Positions 26,966-36,682 of a DNA stretch of 49,763 nucleotides are shown here, one piece after another. The notes below the pieces were generated by a model that searched no databases, was not told the DNA's origin, and was given only the letters and a program-made list of their open reading frames with translations. The translations under genes and the position numbers were made by a program. The stretch is from NCBI GenBank assembly GCA_902761605.1, contig CACWLC010000013.1:1-49763 (forward strand), read 5' to 3'. The first letter of the stretch is position 1, and every line of letters starts with the position of its first letter. Source of the DNA: an uncultured Prevotellaceae bacterium. Its GTDB lineage: Bacteria; Bacteroidota; Bacteroidia; Bacteroidales; Bacteroidaceae.

Positions 26966-27104
26966 GTGTTTTTCATGGTATTAGATTATTAAGGTTATTA
27001 AAAGAAAATCGGATGTCGTGAGACATCCAATTTTCTGGACCAGCTGAGAAACAATTGTAAGCTGGTTTAGAAAAGGAGCTTGGGAAAGTTCCTTTTCTTT
27101 TATT
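26966..27104 (+). ncRNA. Candidate structured small RNA, about 140 nt
   Basis: The segment begins just after a TAnnTTTG box and contains three consecutive hairpins with no convincing ORF. Hairpin A (27003-27036) has a 15-position stem with one C-A mismatch and a GTGA loop. Hairpin B (27039-27066) pairs ACCAGCT with AGCTGGT around a 14-base loop. Hairpin C (27071-27096) has 11 pairs (one G-T), a GGGA loop and a following T-rich tail, so it is the terminator. In addition TAAAAGAAAA before hairpin A can pair with TTTTCTTTTA at the 3' end, giving an alternative closed form. It does not resemble 4.5S, tmRNA or RNase P RNA. 5' end is approximate. Confidence 0.6.
27071..27104 (+). terminator. Terminator of the small RNA
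   Basis: AAAAGGAGCTT and AAGTTCCTTTT pair around GGGA, then CTTTTATTT follows. It abuts the stop codon of the convergent proS gene. Confidence 0.8.
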
Positions 27105-28582
27105 TAGTAGCTACGTGCTATGATGACACGAGCCTTTGAAGGTTTGCCGCTAACCATATCAACGCCAGGAGTCTGTTCTACTCCGAAAGGTACGCAGCGG
27201 ATAGTTGCCTGTGTCTCTTCCTTGATCTGAGCCTCTGTCTCTGCTGTGCCGTCCCAGTGGCAAAGGAAGAATCCACCATCTTTTACACGCTCCTTAAACT
27301 CCTCGTAATTATCACACTCGTAAATATGAGCATCTCTGTAAGCCTTTGCTTTATTGAAGATGTTATTCTGAATATCAACAAGCAATTGCTCTACATATTC
27401 CACAATACCATCAACAGGACGTGTCTCTTTCTCAAGGGTATCACGACGCATTACTTCGATCGTTCCATTCTCGAGATCACGTGCTCCCATAACAAGACGA
27501 ACGGGAACACCCTTCAGTTCATAATCTGCGAACTTGAATCCTGGACGCTTGTTTTCTGCATCATCGTATTTAACTGTAATACCAGCTTTACGTAGTTCAT
27601 CGATAACAGGAGTCAGACGTTCCGTGATACGCTGAAGATCATCTCCCTTTGAAATAGGAACGATCACAACCTGGATAGGAGCGAGTTTTGGAGGAAGTAC
27701 AAGACCGTTATCATCAGAGTGAGTCATGATAAGAGCTCCAATAAGACGTGTAGAAACGCCCCACGATGTAGCCCATACATACTCAGGTTTATTCTCCTTA
27801 TTAAGATATGTTACTTCAAATGCCTTTGCAAAATTCTGTCCCAAGAAGTGAGAAGTACCACTCTGTAGAGCCTTACCATCCTGCATCATAGCCTCGATGG
27901 TATAAGTATCGAGAGCTCCTGCGAAACGCTCAGTTTCACTCTTTACACCCTGAACAACAGGAACAGCCATCCATTCTTCTGCAAACTTAGCATAAACGCC
28001 AAGCATCTTCTGGGCTTCTTCCTCAGCTTCTTCACGAGTGGCATGAGCAGTATGACCCTCTTGCCAAAGGAACTCTGATGTACGGAGGAAAGGACGTGTA
28101 CGCATCTCCCAGCGCATAACGTTACACCACTGATTACACATCAGAGGCAGATCACGCCATGACTGAATCCAGTTCTTATATGTGTTCCAGATGATTGTCT
28201 CAGAAGTAGGACGTACAATCAACTCCTCCTCAAGTTTTGCTGTAGGATCAACCTCAACTCCACTTTTATCTTCCTTAGCGCGAAGACGATAGTGAGTAAC
28301 TACTGCACACTCCTTAGCAAATCCCTCTACGTGTTCAGCTTCACGACTCAGAAATGACTTAGGGATGAGTAGGGGGAAATATGCATTTTGGGCACCTGTT
28401 TCCTTGAACATCTTATCAAGCTGTTGCTGCATCTTCTCCCAAATGGCATATCCATAAGGTTTGATAACCATACATCCTCTTACGGCAGACTGCTCAGCGA
28501 GATCAGCTTTTACAACGAGATCATTGAACCATTGACTGTAATTATCAGCTCTTTTCGTTAATTCTTTTAATTCTTTTGCCAT
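27104..28582 (-). CDS. proS: Prolyl-tRNA synthetase, short (archaeal/eukaryote-like) form
   Basis: A 492-residue class II synthetase. It lacks the long editing insertion of the E. coli type and has a C-terminal zinc-like extension, so it is the ProS type-3 form common in Bacteroidetes. Visible: [30 protein letters not shown]-like N-terminus, motif 2 region [24 protein letters not shown], and motif 3 region [13 protein letters not shown]. It charges tRNA-Pro. Its stop codon touches the small RNA terminator; transcription converges there. Confidence 0.96.
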   Translation of the reverse strand: MAKELKELTKRADNYSQWFNDLVVKADLAEQSAVRGCMVIKPYGYAIWEKMQQQLDKMFKETGAQNAYFPLLIPKSFLSREAEHVEGFAKECAVVTHYRLRAKEDKSGVEVDPTAKLEEELIVRPTSETIIWNTYKNWIQSWRDLPLMCNQWCNVMRWEMRTRPFLRTSEFLWQEGHTAHATREEAEEEAQKMLGVYAKFAEEWMAVPVVQGVKSETERFAGALDTYTIEAMMQDGKALQSGTSHFLGQNFAKAFEVTYLNKENKPEYVWATSWGVSTRLIGALIMTHSDDNGLVLPPKLAPIQVVIVPISKGDDLQRITERLTPVIDELRKAGITVKYDDAENKRPGFKFADYELKGVPVRLVMGARDLENGTIEVMRRDTLEKETRPVDGIVEYVEQLLVDIQNNIFNKAKAYRDAHIYECDNYEEFKERVKDGGFFLCHWDGTAETEAQIKEETQATIRCVPFGVEQTPGVDMVSGKPSKARVIIARSY

Positions 28583-28613
28583 TGTCTTTTCTTATTAATT
28601 TGTATTTTGCGTG

Positions 28614-28621
28614 CAAAATTA
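28614..28621 (-). promoter_or_regulatory. -7 box for proS
   Basis: The minus strand reads TAATTTTG, 32 bases before the proS start. No strong -33 TTTG is visible at 19-21 bases. Confidence 0.5.
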
Positions 28622-28665
28622 CATAAAAAATATGAATTAAACACATATAATTCTGAATTAATTAG

Positions 28666-28673
28666 TAACTTTG
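28666..28673 (+). promoter_or_regulatory. -7 box for the OmpA lipoprotein gene
   Basis: TAACTTTG, 50 bases before the ATG at 28723. It is divergent from the proS box 45 bases away. No exact -33 element is visible. Confidence 0.55.
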
Positions 28674-28722
28674 CACCATTGATTTAGGAAATTAAGTATT
28701 TTACGTTTAAATAAAGAATGAA

Positions 28723-29400
28723 ATGAAAAGTATTAAATGTATTGCTGCAGCTCTTTGTGCTGCAATGGTTTTAAGTGGTTGTAATGTAAGTAACACTGCT
28801 AAGGGTACAGCTATCGGTGCTGGTGGTGGTGCTGCTCTTGGTGCTATTATCGGCAAGATCGCTGGTAACACAGCTGTCGGTGCTATTATCGGTGGTGCCG
28901 TAGGTGCTGGTGCTGGTGCTATCATTGGTCACAAGATGGATAAGGCCAAGAAGGAGGCAGAGGCAGTGCAGAATGCTCAGGTAGAGAGTGTTAAGGATGC
29001 CAATGGTCTTGATGCCGTTAAGGTTACTTTCGATTCCGGTATTCTCTTCGCAACAAACAAGGCTGACCTCAATGCTGCTTCAAAGTCTTCACTCCAGCAG
29101 TTCGCAAATGTTCTTAAGCAGAATGCAGACTGTGATGTTGCCATCATTGGTCATACTGACAACACCGGTTCTGACGCCATCAATAATCCTCTGTCAGAAA
29201 AACGTGCAATGAGTGTTTCTAACTATCTGAGATCACTTGGCGTTAGTGCTTCACAGATTAAGAGCGTTGAGGGTCAGGGATCAGTAAATCCTGTAGCTGA
29301 CAATTCAACGGCTGAGGGCCGTAAGCAGAATCGTCGTGTAGAGGTTTATATGTATGCTTCTCAGAAGATGATTCAGGATGCTCAGCAGCAGGCAAACTAA
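28723..29400 (+). CDS. OmpA-family lipoprotein with glycine zipper
   Basis: A 225-residue outer-membrane lipoprotein. The lipobox VLSGC places the lipidated Cys at residue 20. Residues 30-70 are a Gly/Ala-rich glycine-zipper stretch that may insert in or pack against the membrane. The C-terminal OmpA domain (about 100-215) contains [20 protein letters not shown] and [10 protein letters not shown], which bind peptidoglycan. It resembles YiaD-type proteins and probably tethers the outer membrane to the wall. The mtgA gene follows after 7 bases, consistent with a wall-related unit. Confidence 0.9.
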   Translation: MKSIKCIAAALCAAMVLSGCNVSNTAKGTAIGAGGGAALGAIIGKIAGNTAVGAIIGGAVGAGAGAIIGHKMDKAKKEAEAVQNAQVESVKDANGLDAVKVTFDSGILFATNKADLNAASKSSLQQFANVLKQNADCDVAIIGHTDNTGSDAINNPLSEKRAMSVSNYLRSLGVSASQIKSVEGQGSVNPVADNSTAEGRKQNRRVEVYMYASQKMIQDAQQQAN

Positions 29401-29407
29401 TCATTTC

Positions 29408-30112
29408 ATGTCATTGATTCCTAAGAAAATACGCACCATCACACGCTGGCTATTGGCGGCCTTCTTTGGCTCCACTATCTTAGCGGTGGTGGTGCTTCGT
29501 TTTGTACCTGTATATTTTACACCTTTGATGTTTATCAGAGTTGCGCAACAGATAGGAGAGGGCAAACATATAAAAATGTCTCACCACTGGGTGCCTCTTG
29601 ATAAAATCAGTCCTTCTATGCCTCTTGCTGTTATTGCCAGTGAGGATGCAAACTTCATGAAACATCATGGTTTTGATTATAAGGCGATAGAAAAGGCTGT
29701 AGAGAGAAACCATAAACATCCAGAAAAACACAAATTAGGAGCATCGACGATATCTCAACAGACTGCAAAGAATGTTTTTTTATGGCCAGGTCGCAGTTGG
29801 TTACGAAAAGGTTTTGAGGTATATTTCACAGGTTTGATAGAATTGCTTTGGGGCAAAGAGAGAATTATGGAAGTGTATCTTAACAGTATTGAAATGGGCG
29901 ACGGAATCTATGGCGTTGATGCAGTAGCTGAAGAAAATTTCAGAACTGATGCGAAGAATCTTAATAAATCTCAATGTGCCCTCATAGCAGCAACATTACC
30001 TAATCCTCGAAAATTTTCAAGTAAGAATCCCAATGGATATATGCTTAAACGACAATCTCGTATTTTGAAAGAAATGAAATTCGTTAGTTTTGCTGAGAAG
30101 AAAAAGAAATAG
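29408..30112 (+). CDS. mtgA: Monofunctional peptidoglycan glycosyltransferase
   Basis: A 234-residue GT51 enzyme that polymerises lipid II into glycan strands. It has a single N-terminal membrane anchor (about 10-30), then the catalytic [14 protein letters not shown] (Glu nucleophile/base), [28 protein letters not shown], and [21 protein letters not shown]. No transpeptidase domain follows. Start is the ATG at 29408 ([10 protein letters not shown]). Confidence 0.94.
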   Translation: MSLIPKKIRTITRWLLAAFFGSTILAVVVLRFVPVYFTPLMFIRVAQQIGEGKHIKMSHHWVPLDKISPSMPLAVIASEDANFMKHHGFDYKAIEKAVERNHKHPEKHKLGASTISQQTAKNVFLWPGRSWLRKGFEVYFTGLIELLWGKERIMEVYLNSIEMGDGIYGVDAVAEENFRTDAKNLNKSQCALIAATLPNPRKFSSKNPNGYMLKRQSRILKEMKFVSFAEKKKK

Positions 30113-30187
30113 GTTAGTTCTCTATTTTATCTATTTATCATAATGCTGATTCTCGTAATTTAAGATTAAAAGGCTTTAGGAAATACA

Positions 30188-30955
30188 TTATTTAATATCT
30201 CTATCGTCTAAAACTTTAAATTTTGTGCGTTTGTTTTGAAGATAATCCAGATCGATATCGTACGAAACAGCTGTAGGGACATTTGGCTTACAGGCAATTA
30301 ATGTTTTTCCTATAGGACTTACCACACAACTGCATCCACGATAATGAGAATAAGAATCATTGCCAACACGATTCACAGCAATAAGATACGCCATATTTTC
30401 AATAGCTCGCGCTCTTGTTAATATCTGGAAAGAATTCTGACGAGAATCCGGCCAATTGGCTACACAGACAATCAAATCAAATTCCAGATTAGAAGAATAC
30501 CTTGACCATACAGGAAAACGTAAATCATAGCACGTAACGAGCAAAATCTTGAATCCACAGTAATTCACGATCGTATGCTCACTCCCAGCCTTATAATGAA
30601 TGTGTTCACCTCCATAAGTAAACAGATGGTGTTTATCATAATATTGAAAGCTACCATTCCTACCATCAATAAAATACTGACGATTACAATATGATCCATC
30701 TGCTGTTTTTATAGCCAGACTGCCGCAAATAGCGCATTTCTGCTGTTTTGCGATAGTTTTCATCCATTTTAGCGAAATACTCGAGTTTTCGTCTTCTGCT
30801 ATGCCATGAGGATCAGTAGCAAATCCCGTACTCCACATTTCCGGCAATATATATAGATCAGAGCCAGGATTCTCAAGTATCATTGTTTCAGCCTGTTGGA
30901 TGTTTGCCTGAGGATTGCCCCAAATAATATCTGTCTGTAATAATGTAACTTTCAT
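30188..30955 (-). CDS. Carbon-nitrogen hydrolase, omega-amidase type
   Basis: A 255-residue nitrilase-superfamily enzyme. The Glu-Lys-Cys triad is at E39 (ILPEM), K108 (YYDKHHLF) and C142 (LVTCYDLRFP). FSTGF-like WSTGFATDP and the DLRFPVWSR stretch are typical of the YafV/Nit2 omega-amidase group, which hydrolyses alpha-keto-glutaramate or -succinamate. Substrate is by family only. It lies 6 bases after trmN6 in the same direction. The 75 bases between it and mtgA have no clear terminator. Confidence 0.88.
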   Translation of the reverse strand: MKVTLLQTDIIWGNPQANIQQAETMILENPGSDLYILPEMWSTGFATDPHGIAEDENSSISLKWMKTIAKQQKCAICGSLAIKTADGSYCNRQYFIDGRNGSFQYYDKHHLFTYGGEHIHYKAGSEHTIVNYCGFKILLVTCYDLRFPVWSRYSSNLEFDLIVCVANWPDSRQNSFQILTRARAIENMAYLIAVNRVGNDSYSHYRGCSCVVSPIGKTLIACKPNVPTAVSYDIDLDYLQNKRTKFKVLDDRDIK

Positions 30956-30961
30956 AGTTGT

Positions 30962-31669
30962 CTACAAATAAAAATCTTTAGTTAAGTTGCTATACCATTC
31001 GCTTCTCACATTTGGACTTGTTTCGAGCACCTCTTCAGATATATCTATATGACCAGATGGATATTTATGAAATTCCATAAGAACACGTTTCGGACTCTTT
31101 CTGGGAGTTGTTTTAATTAAACATTTTCTTGACAAAAATAATCCTTCAAAAGCGGCCTCTGATTCTATTGCAGATATGCTCTCTGTAGGTATAACCAAAG
31201 AGAAATTACCTTCATCTGATAATAGTCTGATAACTTGCTTTAATAAATCTTTGTAACTTAAAGAATCTGAATGTCTTGCAATTGTTCTGTTTTCGTCAGG
31301 ACAATTTAGAGAATTAACAAAATATGGAGGATTACTCACAATCGTATCAAATAGTTCTCCTGAATCATATTCCGCGATATCGGAATTTACGATACTGACA
31401 CGTTTAAAAAAAGGAGAATATTTAACATTTTCCCTTGCCTGAGCACATGCTTCCGAGGAAATGTCCACGCCTACAATCTCTGCCTGAGGATATCTCTGAG
31501 CCATCATCATTGCTATAAGTCCAGTACCGGTTCCAATATCCAGAATCCTGCATCTCCCTTCTGGCGCATGAGCCCATGCTCCGAGAAGTGTCCCATCGGT
31601 GCCAACCTTCATCGCACATCTGTCTTGATAAACAGAAAATTGTTTGAATGTAAAACAGTCTTTTGCCAT
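30962..31669 (-). CDS. trmN6: tRNA1(Val) A37 N6-methyltransferase
   Basis: A 235-residue class I SAM methyltransferase. The SAM loop is ILDIGTGTGLIAMMMAQ (about 42-58) and the amino-methylating NPPY motif is at 113-116. N-terminal FTFKQFSVYQDRCAMKVGTDGTLLGAWA is characteristic of TrmN6 (YfiC), which modifies A37 of tRNA1-Val. I chose the ATG at 31669; the TTG 12 bases upstream lies close to the promoter. It is the first gene of a two-gene operon. Confidence 0.88.
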   Translation of the reverse strand: MAKDCFTFKQFSVYQDRCAMKVGTDGTLLGAWAHAPEGRCRILDIGTGTGLIAMMMAQRYPQAEIVGVDISSEACAQARENVKYSPFFKRVSIVNSDIAEYDSGELFDTIVSNPPYFVNSLNCPDENRTIARHSDSLSYKDLLKQVIRLLSDEGNFSLVIPTESISAIESEAAFEGLFLSRKCLIKTTPRKSPKRVLMEFHKYPSGHIDISEEVLETSPNVRSEWYSNLTKDFYL

Positions 31670-31678
31670 TTTCGACGG

Positions 31679-31710
31679 CAAAGTTAGTGTAATTTAAGCT
31701 AAAATCCAAA
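31679..31710 (-). promoter_or_regulatory. Promoter for trmN6 and the amidase gene
   Basis: Minus-strand TAACTTTG (31679-31686) and TTTG (31707-31710) are 20 bases apart, a full consensus match. The -7 box lies only 9 bases before the ATG at 31669, so the transcript would be almost leaderless. Confidence 0.75.
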
Positions 31711-31782
31711 TTATTTGTTAATTCTTCGCCATTCATCCACATATTTTTTAGCTTTAGCTATTATCTTTTCACTTTTTTGTTG

Positions 31783-31790
31783 TACCTTTG
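31783..31790 (+). promoter_or_regulatory. -7 box for lon
   Basis: TACCTTTG, 35 bases before the lon ATG. The -33 region lacks an exact TTTG. No heat-shock inverted repeat (CIRCE) is seen. Confidence 0.6.
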
Positions 31791-31825
31791 CAGCCGAATT
31801 GAAAAATTAAGGAGAAAAAAGACAG

Positions 31826-34294
31826 ATGAGCAATAGAAAAGATAACTCCGCATTTCAGATGATTGCAGATATCAACGGAGACTTTCAAGATTTAATAAAT
31901 ATCGAAACACCACCCTCAGTACCTATCTTAGCGGTACGTAATATCGTTCTTTTTCCAGGAGTCCTCTCCCCTATCATAATTGGTCGCGAAACCAGTAAAG
32001 CTCTTGTTACAAAGGCAGAAAAGAAGAATCTCGTTATTGGAGTCGTTTGCCAATTGGATCCAGATGTGGATCTGCCTATGAAAAACGACCTGTATCAGAT
32101 AGGCGTTTATGCCAAGATAATGAAACTTCTCACGCTTCCAAATGGTAATATCACTGCCATCGTACAGGCTATGGGAAGACTGAGAGTAAAGGATATCTAC
32201 TCAGTGAGCCCATATCTACAAGGTATGGTAGAACCCGTTCCTGAGATACAGCCTGACAAGCGTGACCGTGAGTTCAAGACAGCGATGACAGATCTCAGAG
32301 AGATGGTAGAGAAATACGTCTCACTCTCTGACGAGTTGCCCGACGAAGCAACTTTCGCCATAAAAAATATCTCAAACAACGAGATGGCACTGAACTTTAT
32401 CTGTTCAAACCTGCCATTCACTATTAAGGAGAAGATGCGTTTCCTCGAGACAGAGACTGTAAAAGAGCGTCTTTTTGGAGTCATGAAGGCTGTTAATCGT
32501 GAGATTAATCTCCAGAACCTGAAGGCAGATATCCGCAACAAGACCCGTGAGGATATCGACGAACAGCAACGTAACTATTTCTTGCAGCAACAGATCAAGA
32601 ACCTGCAAGCAGAGATAGGTAATGGCGAAGGTAGTCCGGAGAAACGTGAGCTCCTTCAAAAGGCAAAAGACAAGAAATGGCCTGAAGAGATAGCAAAGGT
32701 GTTCTATAAGGAATGCGACAAACTTGATAACGTCAATCCTCAGAGTCCCGATTTCAATGTGCAGCTCAACTATCTCCAGACTATGGTTAATCTGCCTTGG
32801 GGCGAATATACCGAGGATGATCTCGACTTGAAGCGTGCTCAGACGATTCTTGATCAGGATCACTACGGCATGGAGAAAGTCAAGGAGCGTATACTAGAAC
32901 ACATGGCCGTTCTCGCACTCAGAGGCGACCTGAAATCACCTATTATATGCCTATATGGCCCTCCAGGAGTCGGAAAGACATCTTTGGGTAAGAGCATCGC
33001 TTCTGCCATGAAGCGCAAATACGTAAGAATGTCGCTTGGTGGTCTGCATGACGAGGCAGAGATCAGAGGACATCGTCGTACATACGTTGGTGCTATGCCA
33101 GGCCGCGTGATCAAGAACATCCAGAAGGCTGGCTCAAGTAACCCGGTATTCATCCTCGACGAGATAGACAAGGTCACACAGAACACTCATAACGGTGATC
33201 CTGCTTCAGCATTGCTCGAGGTTCTCGATCCTGAACAGAACAATGCCTTCCACGATAACTACCTCGATGTTGACTACGACCTCTCGAAGGTACTCTTTAT
33301 CGCTACGGCAAATAATCTGAGCACAATACCTCGTCCCCTACTCGACCGTATGGAGATTATCGAGGTCAGCGGATATATCACCGAGGAGAAATACGAGATA
33401 GCCAAACGTCATCTCATCCCAAGAGAACTCGAGAATACCGGTCTTGACCTTCCTACGATTAAGCCTACTTTCAATAAGGCGGCCATCGAGAAGATCATCG
33501 AACAGTATACTCGCGAGAGTGGCGTACGTCAGCTTGAAAAGCAGATCAACAAGGCACTCCGTAAGATAGCATACAAGAGCCAGTTGGATGGTGTAAGTTC
33601 AAAGATGAAGATCACTCCCTCAGAACTGGAGGACCTTCTCGGCAAACCACCATTCTATCGCGATATCTATCAGGGCAACGACTACGCAGGAGTAGTTACA
33701 GGACTTGCATGGACGAGCGTAGGAGGTGAGATTCTCTTCATCGAGACCTCGCTCTCAAAGGGTAAGGGCGCAAAGCTCACACTCACAGGTAATCTCGGCG
33801 ACGTGATGAAAGAGTCGGCAATCCTGGCTCTCGAATATGTAAAGGCTCATGCTGACTCCTTGAATATCGACTACCGTATCTTCGACCACTGGAATATCCA
33901 TATCCACGTGCCCGAAGGAGCTACTCCTAAGGATGGTCCAAGTGCAGGTATCACTATCGCCACATCTATCGCATCAGCCCTAACACAGCGTAAGGTTCGT
34001 AAGAACACAGCGATGACTGGTGAGATTACTCTTCGTGGCAAGGTGCTCCCCGTAGGAGGTATCAAGGAGAAGATCCTCGCTGCTAAGCGTGCTGGTATCA
34101 CTGATATCGTGATGTGCCGTGAGAACGAGAAAGATATCCTCGAGATTCCTGAAGTATACCTCAAGGGTGTTAAGTTCCACTATGTAGAGAATGTTCAGGA
34201 TGTGTGGAATTTCGCACTTACTGATGAGATAGTAAAGAATCCTCTCGACCTAACCGTCAAAGAGGAAGAAGACAAGAAACAGAAAAAGGACTAA
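31826..34294 (+). CDS. lon: Lon ATP-dependent protease
   Basis: An 822-residue serine protease with an N-terminal substrate domain (about 25-240), coiled-coil linker, AAA+ module with Walker [10 protein letters not shown] (about 378), and a C-terminal protease domain. The catalytic Ser is S706 in PKDGPSAGI and the Lys is K747 in VGGIKEKIL. It degrades misfolded and regulatory proteins. The C-terminus is a short Lys/Glu-rich tail. The tgt gene follows after 4 bases. Confidence 0.97.
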   Translation: MSNRKDNSAFQMIADINGDFQDLINIETPPSVPILAVRNIVLFPGVLSPIIIGRETSKALVTKAEKKNLVIGVVCQLDPDVDLPMKNDLYQIGVYAKIMKLLTLPNGNITAIVQAMGRLRVKDIYSVSPYLQGMVEPVPEIQPDKRDREFKTAMTDLREMVEKYVSLSDELPDEATFAIKNISNNEMALNFICSNLPFTIKEKMRFLETETVKERLFGVMKAVNREINLQNLKADIRNKTREDIDEQQRNYFLQQQIKNLQAEIGNGEGSPEKRELLQKAKDKKWPEEIAKVFYKECDKLDNVNPQSPDFNVQLNYLQTMVNLPWGEYTEDDLDLKRAQTILDQDHYGMEKVKERILEHMAVLALRGDLKSPIICLYGPPGVGKTSLGKSIASAMKRKYVRMSLGGLHDEAEIRGHRRTYVGAMPGRVIKNIQKAGSSNPVFILDEIDKVTQNTHNGDPASALLEVLDPEQNNAFHDNYLDVDYDLSKVLFIATANNLSTIPRPLLDRMEIIEVSGYITEEKYEIAKRHLIPRELENTGLDLPTIKPTFNKAAIEKIIEQYTRESGVRQLEKQINKALRKIAYKSQLDGVSSKMKITPSELEDLLGKPPFYRDIYQGNDYAGVVTGLAWTSVGGEILFIETSLSKGKGAKLTLTGNLGDVMKESAILALEYVKAHADSLNIDYRIFDHWNIHIHVPEGATPKDGPSAGITIATSIASALTQRKVRKNTAMTGEITLRGKVLPVGGIKEKILAAKRAGITDIVMCRENEKDILEIPEVYLKGVKFHYVENVQDVWNFALTDEIVKNPLDLTVKEEEDKKQKKD

Positions 34295-34298
34295 GCCT

Positions 34299-35441
34299 TT
34301 GAAGTTCGAAGTACAACATAACGACCCTTGCAGTTCTGCCCGTGCCGGACTTATAACCACAGATCACGGACAGATACAGACACCTATCTTTATGCCGGTA
34401 GGAACAGCAGGTACTGTGAAGGGTGTGCATTTCTCTGAGCTTCGTGATCAGGTGAAAGCCCAGATTATCCTTGGCAACACCTATCATCTCTATCTGCGTC
34501 CAGGACTTGATATCCTTCGCAAAGCAGGTGGCCTGCATAAGTTCAATACCTGGGATCGCCCGATACTCACTGACTCAGGTGGCTTCCAGGTGTTCTCGCT
34601 TACAGGCATCCGCAAACTCCGTGAAGAGGGTTGTGAGTTCCGTAGTCACATCGACGGTTCGAAGCATTTCTTCACACCAGAGAACGTGATGGATACAGAG
34701 CGTACCATCGGAGCAGATATCATGATGGCCTTCGACGAGTGTCCTCCTGGCGACAGCGACTATGCCTATGCAGAGAAGAGCCTGCGACTCACTCAGAAAT
34801 GGCTCGACCGCTGTGTTAAGCGATTCAATGAGACAGAGCCTCTCTATGGCTACAAACAGACGCTCTTCCCTATCGTCCAGGGTTGCACATATAAGAACCT
34901 GCGCCAGGATGCTGCAAAGCACGTCGTAGATACCTTAGGAAAGCTCAATGATGGCGGAGGAGCCTCTATCGGAGGTCTTGCTGTAGGAGAACCCACAGAG
35001 GTGATGTACGAGATGATTGAGGTGGTAAATGATATCCTTCCAAAGGATCGTCCTCGATATCTTATGGGAGTTGGCACTCCACAGAACATCCTCGAGGCCA
35101 TCGAACGCGGAGTGGATATGTTCGACTGCGTGATGCCTACACGTAATGGCCGTAATGCGCTGCTCTTCACCTACGATGGAACGATGAATATGCGCAACAA
35201 GAAATGGGAAGACGATTTCTCCCCTATCGACCCCGATGGCTGCGATATCGACAGGATTCACTCTAAGGCCTACCTCCATCATCTGTTTAAGGCTCAGGAG
35301 CTATTGGCCATGCAGATAGCCTCGATCCACAATCTGGCTTTCTATCTGAGGCTTGTCACTGATGCACGGCAACATATCATTGCAGGTGATTTCGTGCAGT
35401 GGAAACGTAGTATTATTGATCAATTAGGACAGAGAAGATGA
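34299..35441 (+). CDS. tgt: Queuine/preQ1 tRNA-ribosyltransferase
   Basis: A 380-residue TIM-barrel enzyme that swaps guanine for preQ1 at position 34 of GUN tRNAs. Catalytic parts are present: LTDSGGFQVFSL, MMAFDECPPGD and DCVMPTRNGRNALLF. The zinc site is unusual: before SKAYLHHL, where CxCxxC is expected, only one Cys remains (PDGCDIDRIHS), while the later His in SIHNLAFY is kept. The start is TTG at 34299, 4 bases after lon. It overlaps the next gene by ATGA. Confidence 0.94.
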   Translation: MKFEVQHNDPCSSARAGLITTDHGQIQTPIFMPVGTAGTVKGVHFSELRDQVKAQIILGNTYHLYLRPGLDILRKAGGLHKFNTWDRPILTDSGGFQVFSLTGIRKLREEGCEFRSHIDGSKHFFTPENVMDTERTIGADIMMAFDECPPGDSDYAYAEKSLRLTQKWLDRCVKRFNETEPLYGYKQTLFPIVQGCTYKNLRQDAAKHVVDTLGKLNDGGGASIGGLAVGEPTEVMYEMIEVVNDILPKDRPRYLMGVGTPQNILEAIERGVDMFDCVMPTRNGRNALLFTYDGTMNMRNKKWEDDFSPIDPDGCDIDRIHSKAYLHHLFKAQELLAMQIASIHNLAFYLRLVTDARQHIIAGDFVQWKRSIIDQLGQRR

Positions 35442-36682
35442 TAAATCAGGATAAGGACTTCAGCAAGATCAGGGAACACGTCAAGAAGTATCGTCGCAGA
35501 CGTGCTCTCAGCCGTAAGTGGTCCAAGTTCTGTGCTTTCTTCAAGAAATGGATGGGATGGCTCAGATATCTGAAATACCTTAATCCCTTCCGTTACCTTA
35601 AACGTCTCGACAGATATATCATCTCAAAATTCATCGGTACGTATATCTATTCGATCATTCTGATCATATCGATATCAATAGTATTCGATGTCAATGAGAA
35701 CCTGGCGAAATTCTCTACATTCAATGCGCCGCTGAAGGCGATAGTCTTTGACTACTACGCCAACTTCGTGCCCTACTTCGCCAACCTCTTCTCGCCCCTC
35801 TTCGTCTTCATTGCAGTTATCTTCTTTACTTCGAAGATGGCTGGCAACAGCGAGGTGATTGCAATGCTCGCTGCAGGAGTAAGTTTCAAACGACTCCTCA
35901 GACCTTATCTCATCTCCGCCGCCATCATAGCAATTGTCAACTTCGGCCTTGGAGCCTACGTCATACCAAAGGGCAATATCGTGAAGATGGACTTTGAGGC
36001 AAAATACAAGGACAAGAAACGAACACTCTCTGCTGCTAACATCCAGTTGATGGTAGGTCCAGGAGTGATAGCATACATCCAACAATTCGATAACCGTTCA
36101 AAGACCGGCTATGGATTCTCTCTCGACAAGTTTGAGAACAAGAAGCTTGTCAGTCACATGACAGCATCCACCATCCGTTACGACTCCATCAGTGAGAGCC
36201 GTAACCACTGGACGGCGCTGAACTACAAGATCCGTACGCTCAAAGGTCTGAGAGAAGAGATAAAGTCTGGTGCACAGATCGATACCATGATCCTTATGGA
36301 ACCCATGGACCTCGTGTTCTCAGAAGGCCAGCAGGAGACACTTACATCAACTGAGCTCGCACGATATATCAACAAGCAGATAGAACGTGGTTCTACCAAT
36401 GTGGTACAGTATGAGGTAGAGTATCACAAACGAATAGCCACCTCGTTTGCATCGTTCATCCTTACCGTCATCGGTGCATCCCTCTCAAGCCGTAAACGAA
36501 AGGGCGGTATGGGATTGTATCTTGGTATAGGTCTCGCATTGTCGTTTACATATATCCTTTTGCAAACCATCAGTGCCACGTTTGCCATCCAGGCAGATGC
36601 ACCACCGATGCTCGCAGTGTGGATACCTAATATATTATATATAATAATCGCATATTTCTGTTATAGACAGGCCCCGAATTGA
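35438..36682 (+). CDS. LptF/LptG (YjgP/YjgQ) family permease
   Basis: A 414-residue membrane protein. After a basic N-terminal stretch (about 1-50) come three helices, a periplasmic domain (about 190-320), and three more helices, the LptF/LptG layout. These proteins with LptB extract lipopolysaccharide from the inner membrane. SFKRLLRPYLISAA and HKRIATSFASFILTVIGASLSSRKRKGG mark the coupling helices. One protein may serve both roles in Bacteroidetes or a paralog lies elsewhere. It overlaps tgt by ATGA and the helicase gene by TGATG. Confidence 0.88.
   Translation: MINQDKDFSKIREHVKKYRRRRALSRKWSKFCAFFKKWMGWLRYLKYLNPFRYLKRLDRYIISKFIGTYIYSIILIISISIVFDVNENLAKFSTFNAPLKAIVFDYYANFVPYFANLFSPLFVFIAVIFFTSKMAGNSEVIAMLAAGVSFKRLLRPYLISAAIIAIVNFGLGAYVIPKGNIVKMDFEAKYKDKKRTLSAANIQLMVGPGVIAYIQQFDNRSKTGYGFSLDKFENKKLVSHMTASTIRYDSISESRNHWTALNYKIRTLKGLREEIKSGAQIDTMILMEPMDLVFSEGQQETLTSTELARYINKQIERGSTNVVQYEVEYHKRIATSFASFILTVIGASLSSRKRKGGMGLYLGIGLALSFTYILLQTISATFAIQADAPPMLAVWIPNILYIIIAYFCYRQAPN

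Noticed and set aside
26964-26984. Six-codon leader peptide (MCFSWY) in the small RNA
   Set aside because: The ATG lies at or before the expected transcription start and no gene follows in that direction.
28707-28925. Ala/Pro-rich minus-strand ORF opposite the OmpA gene
   Set aside because: It is the complement of the glycine-zipper codons of the OmpA lipoprotein.
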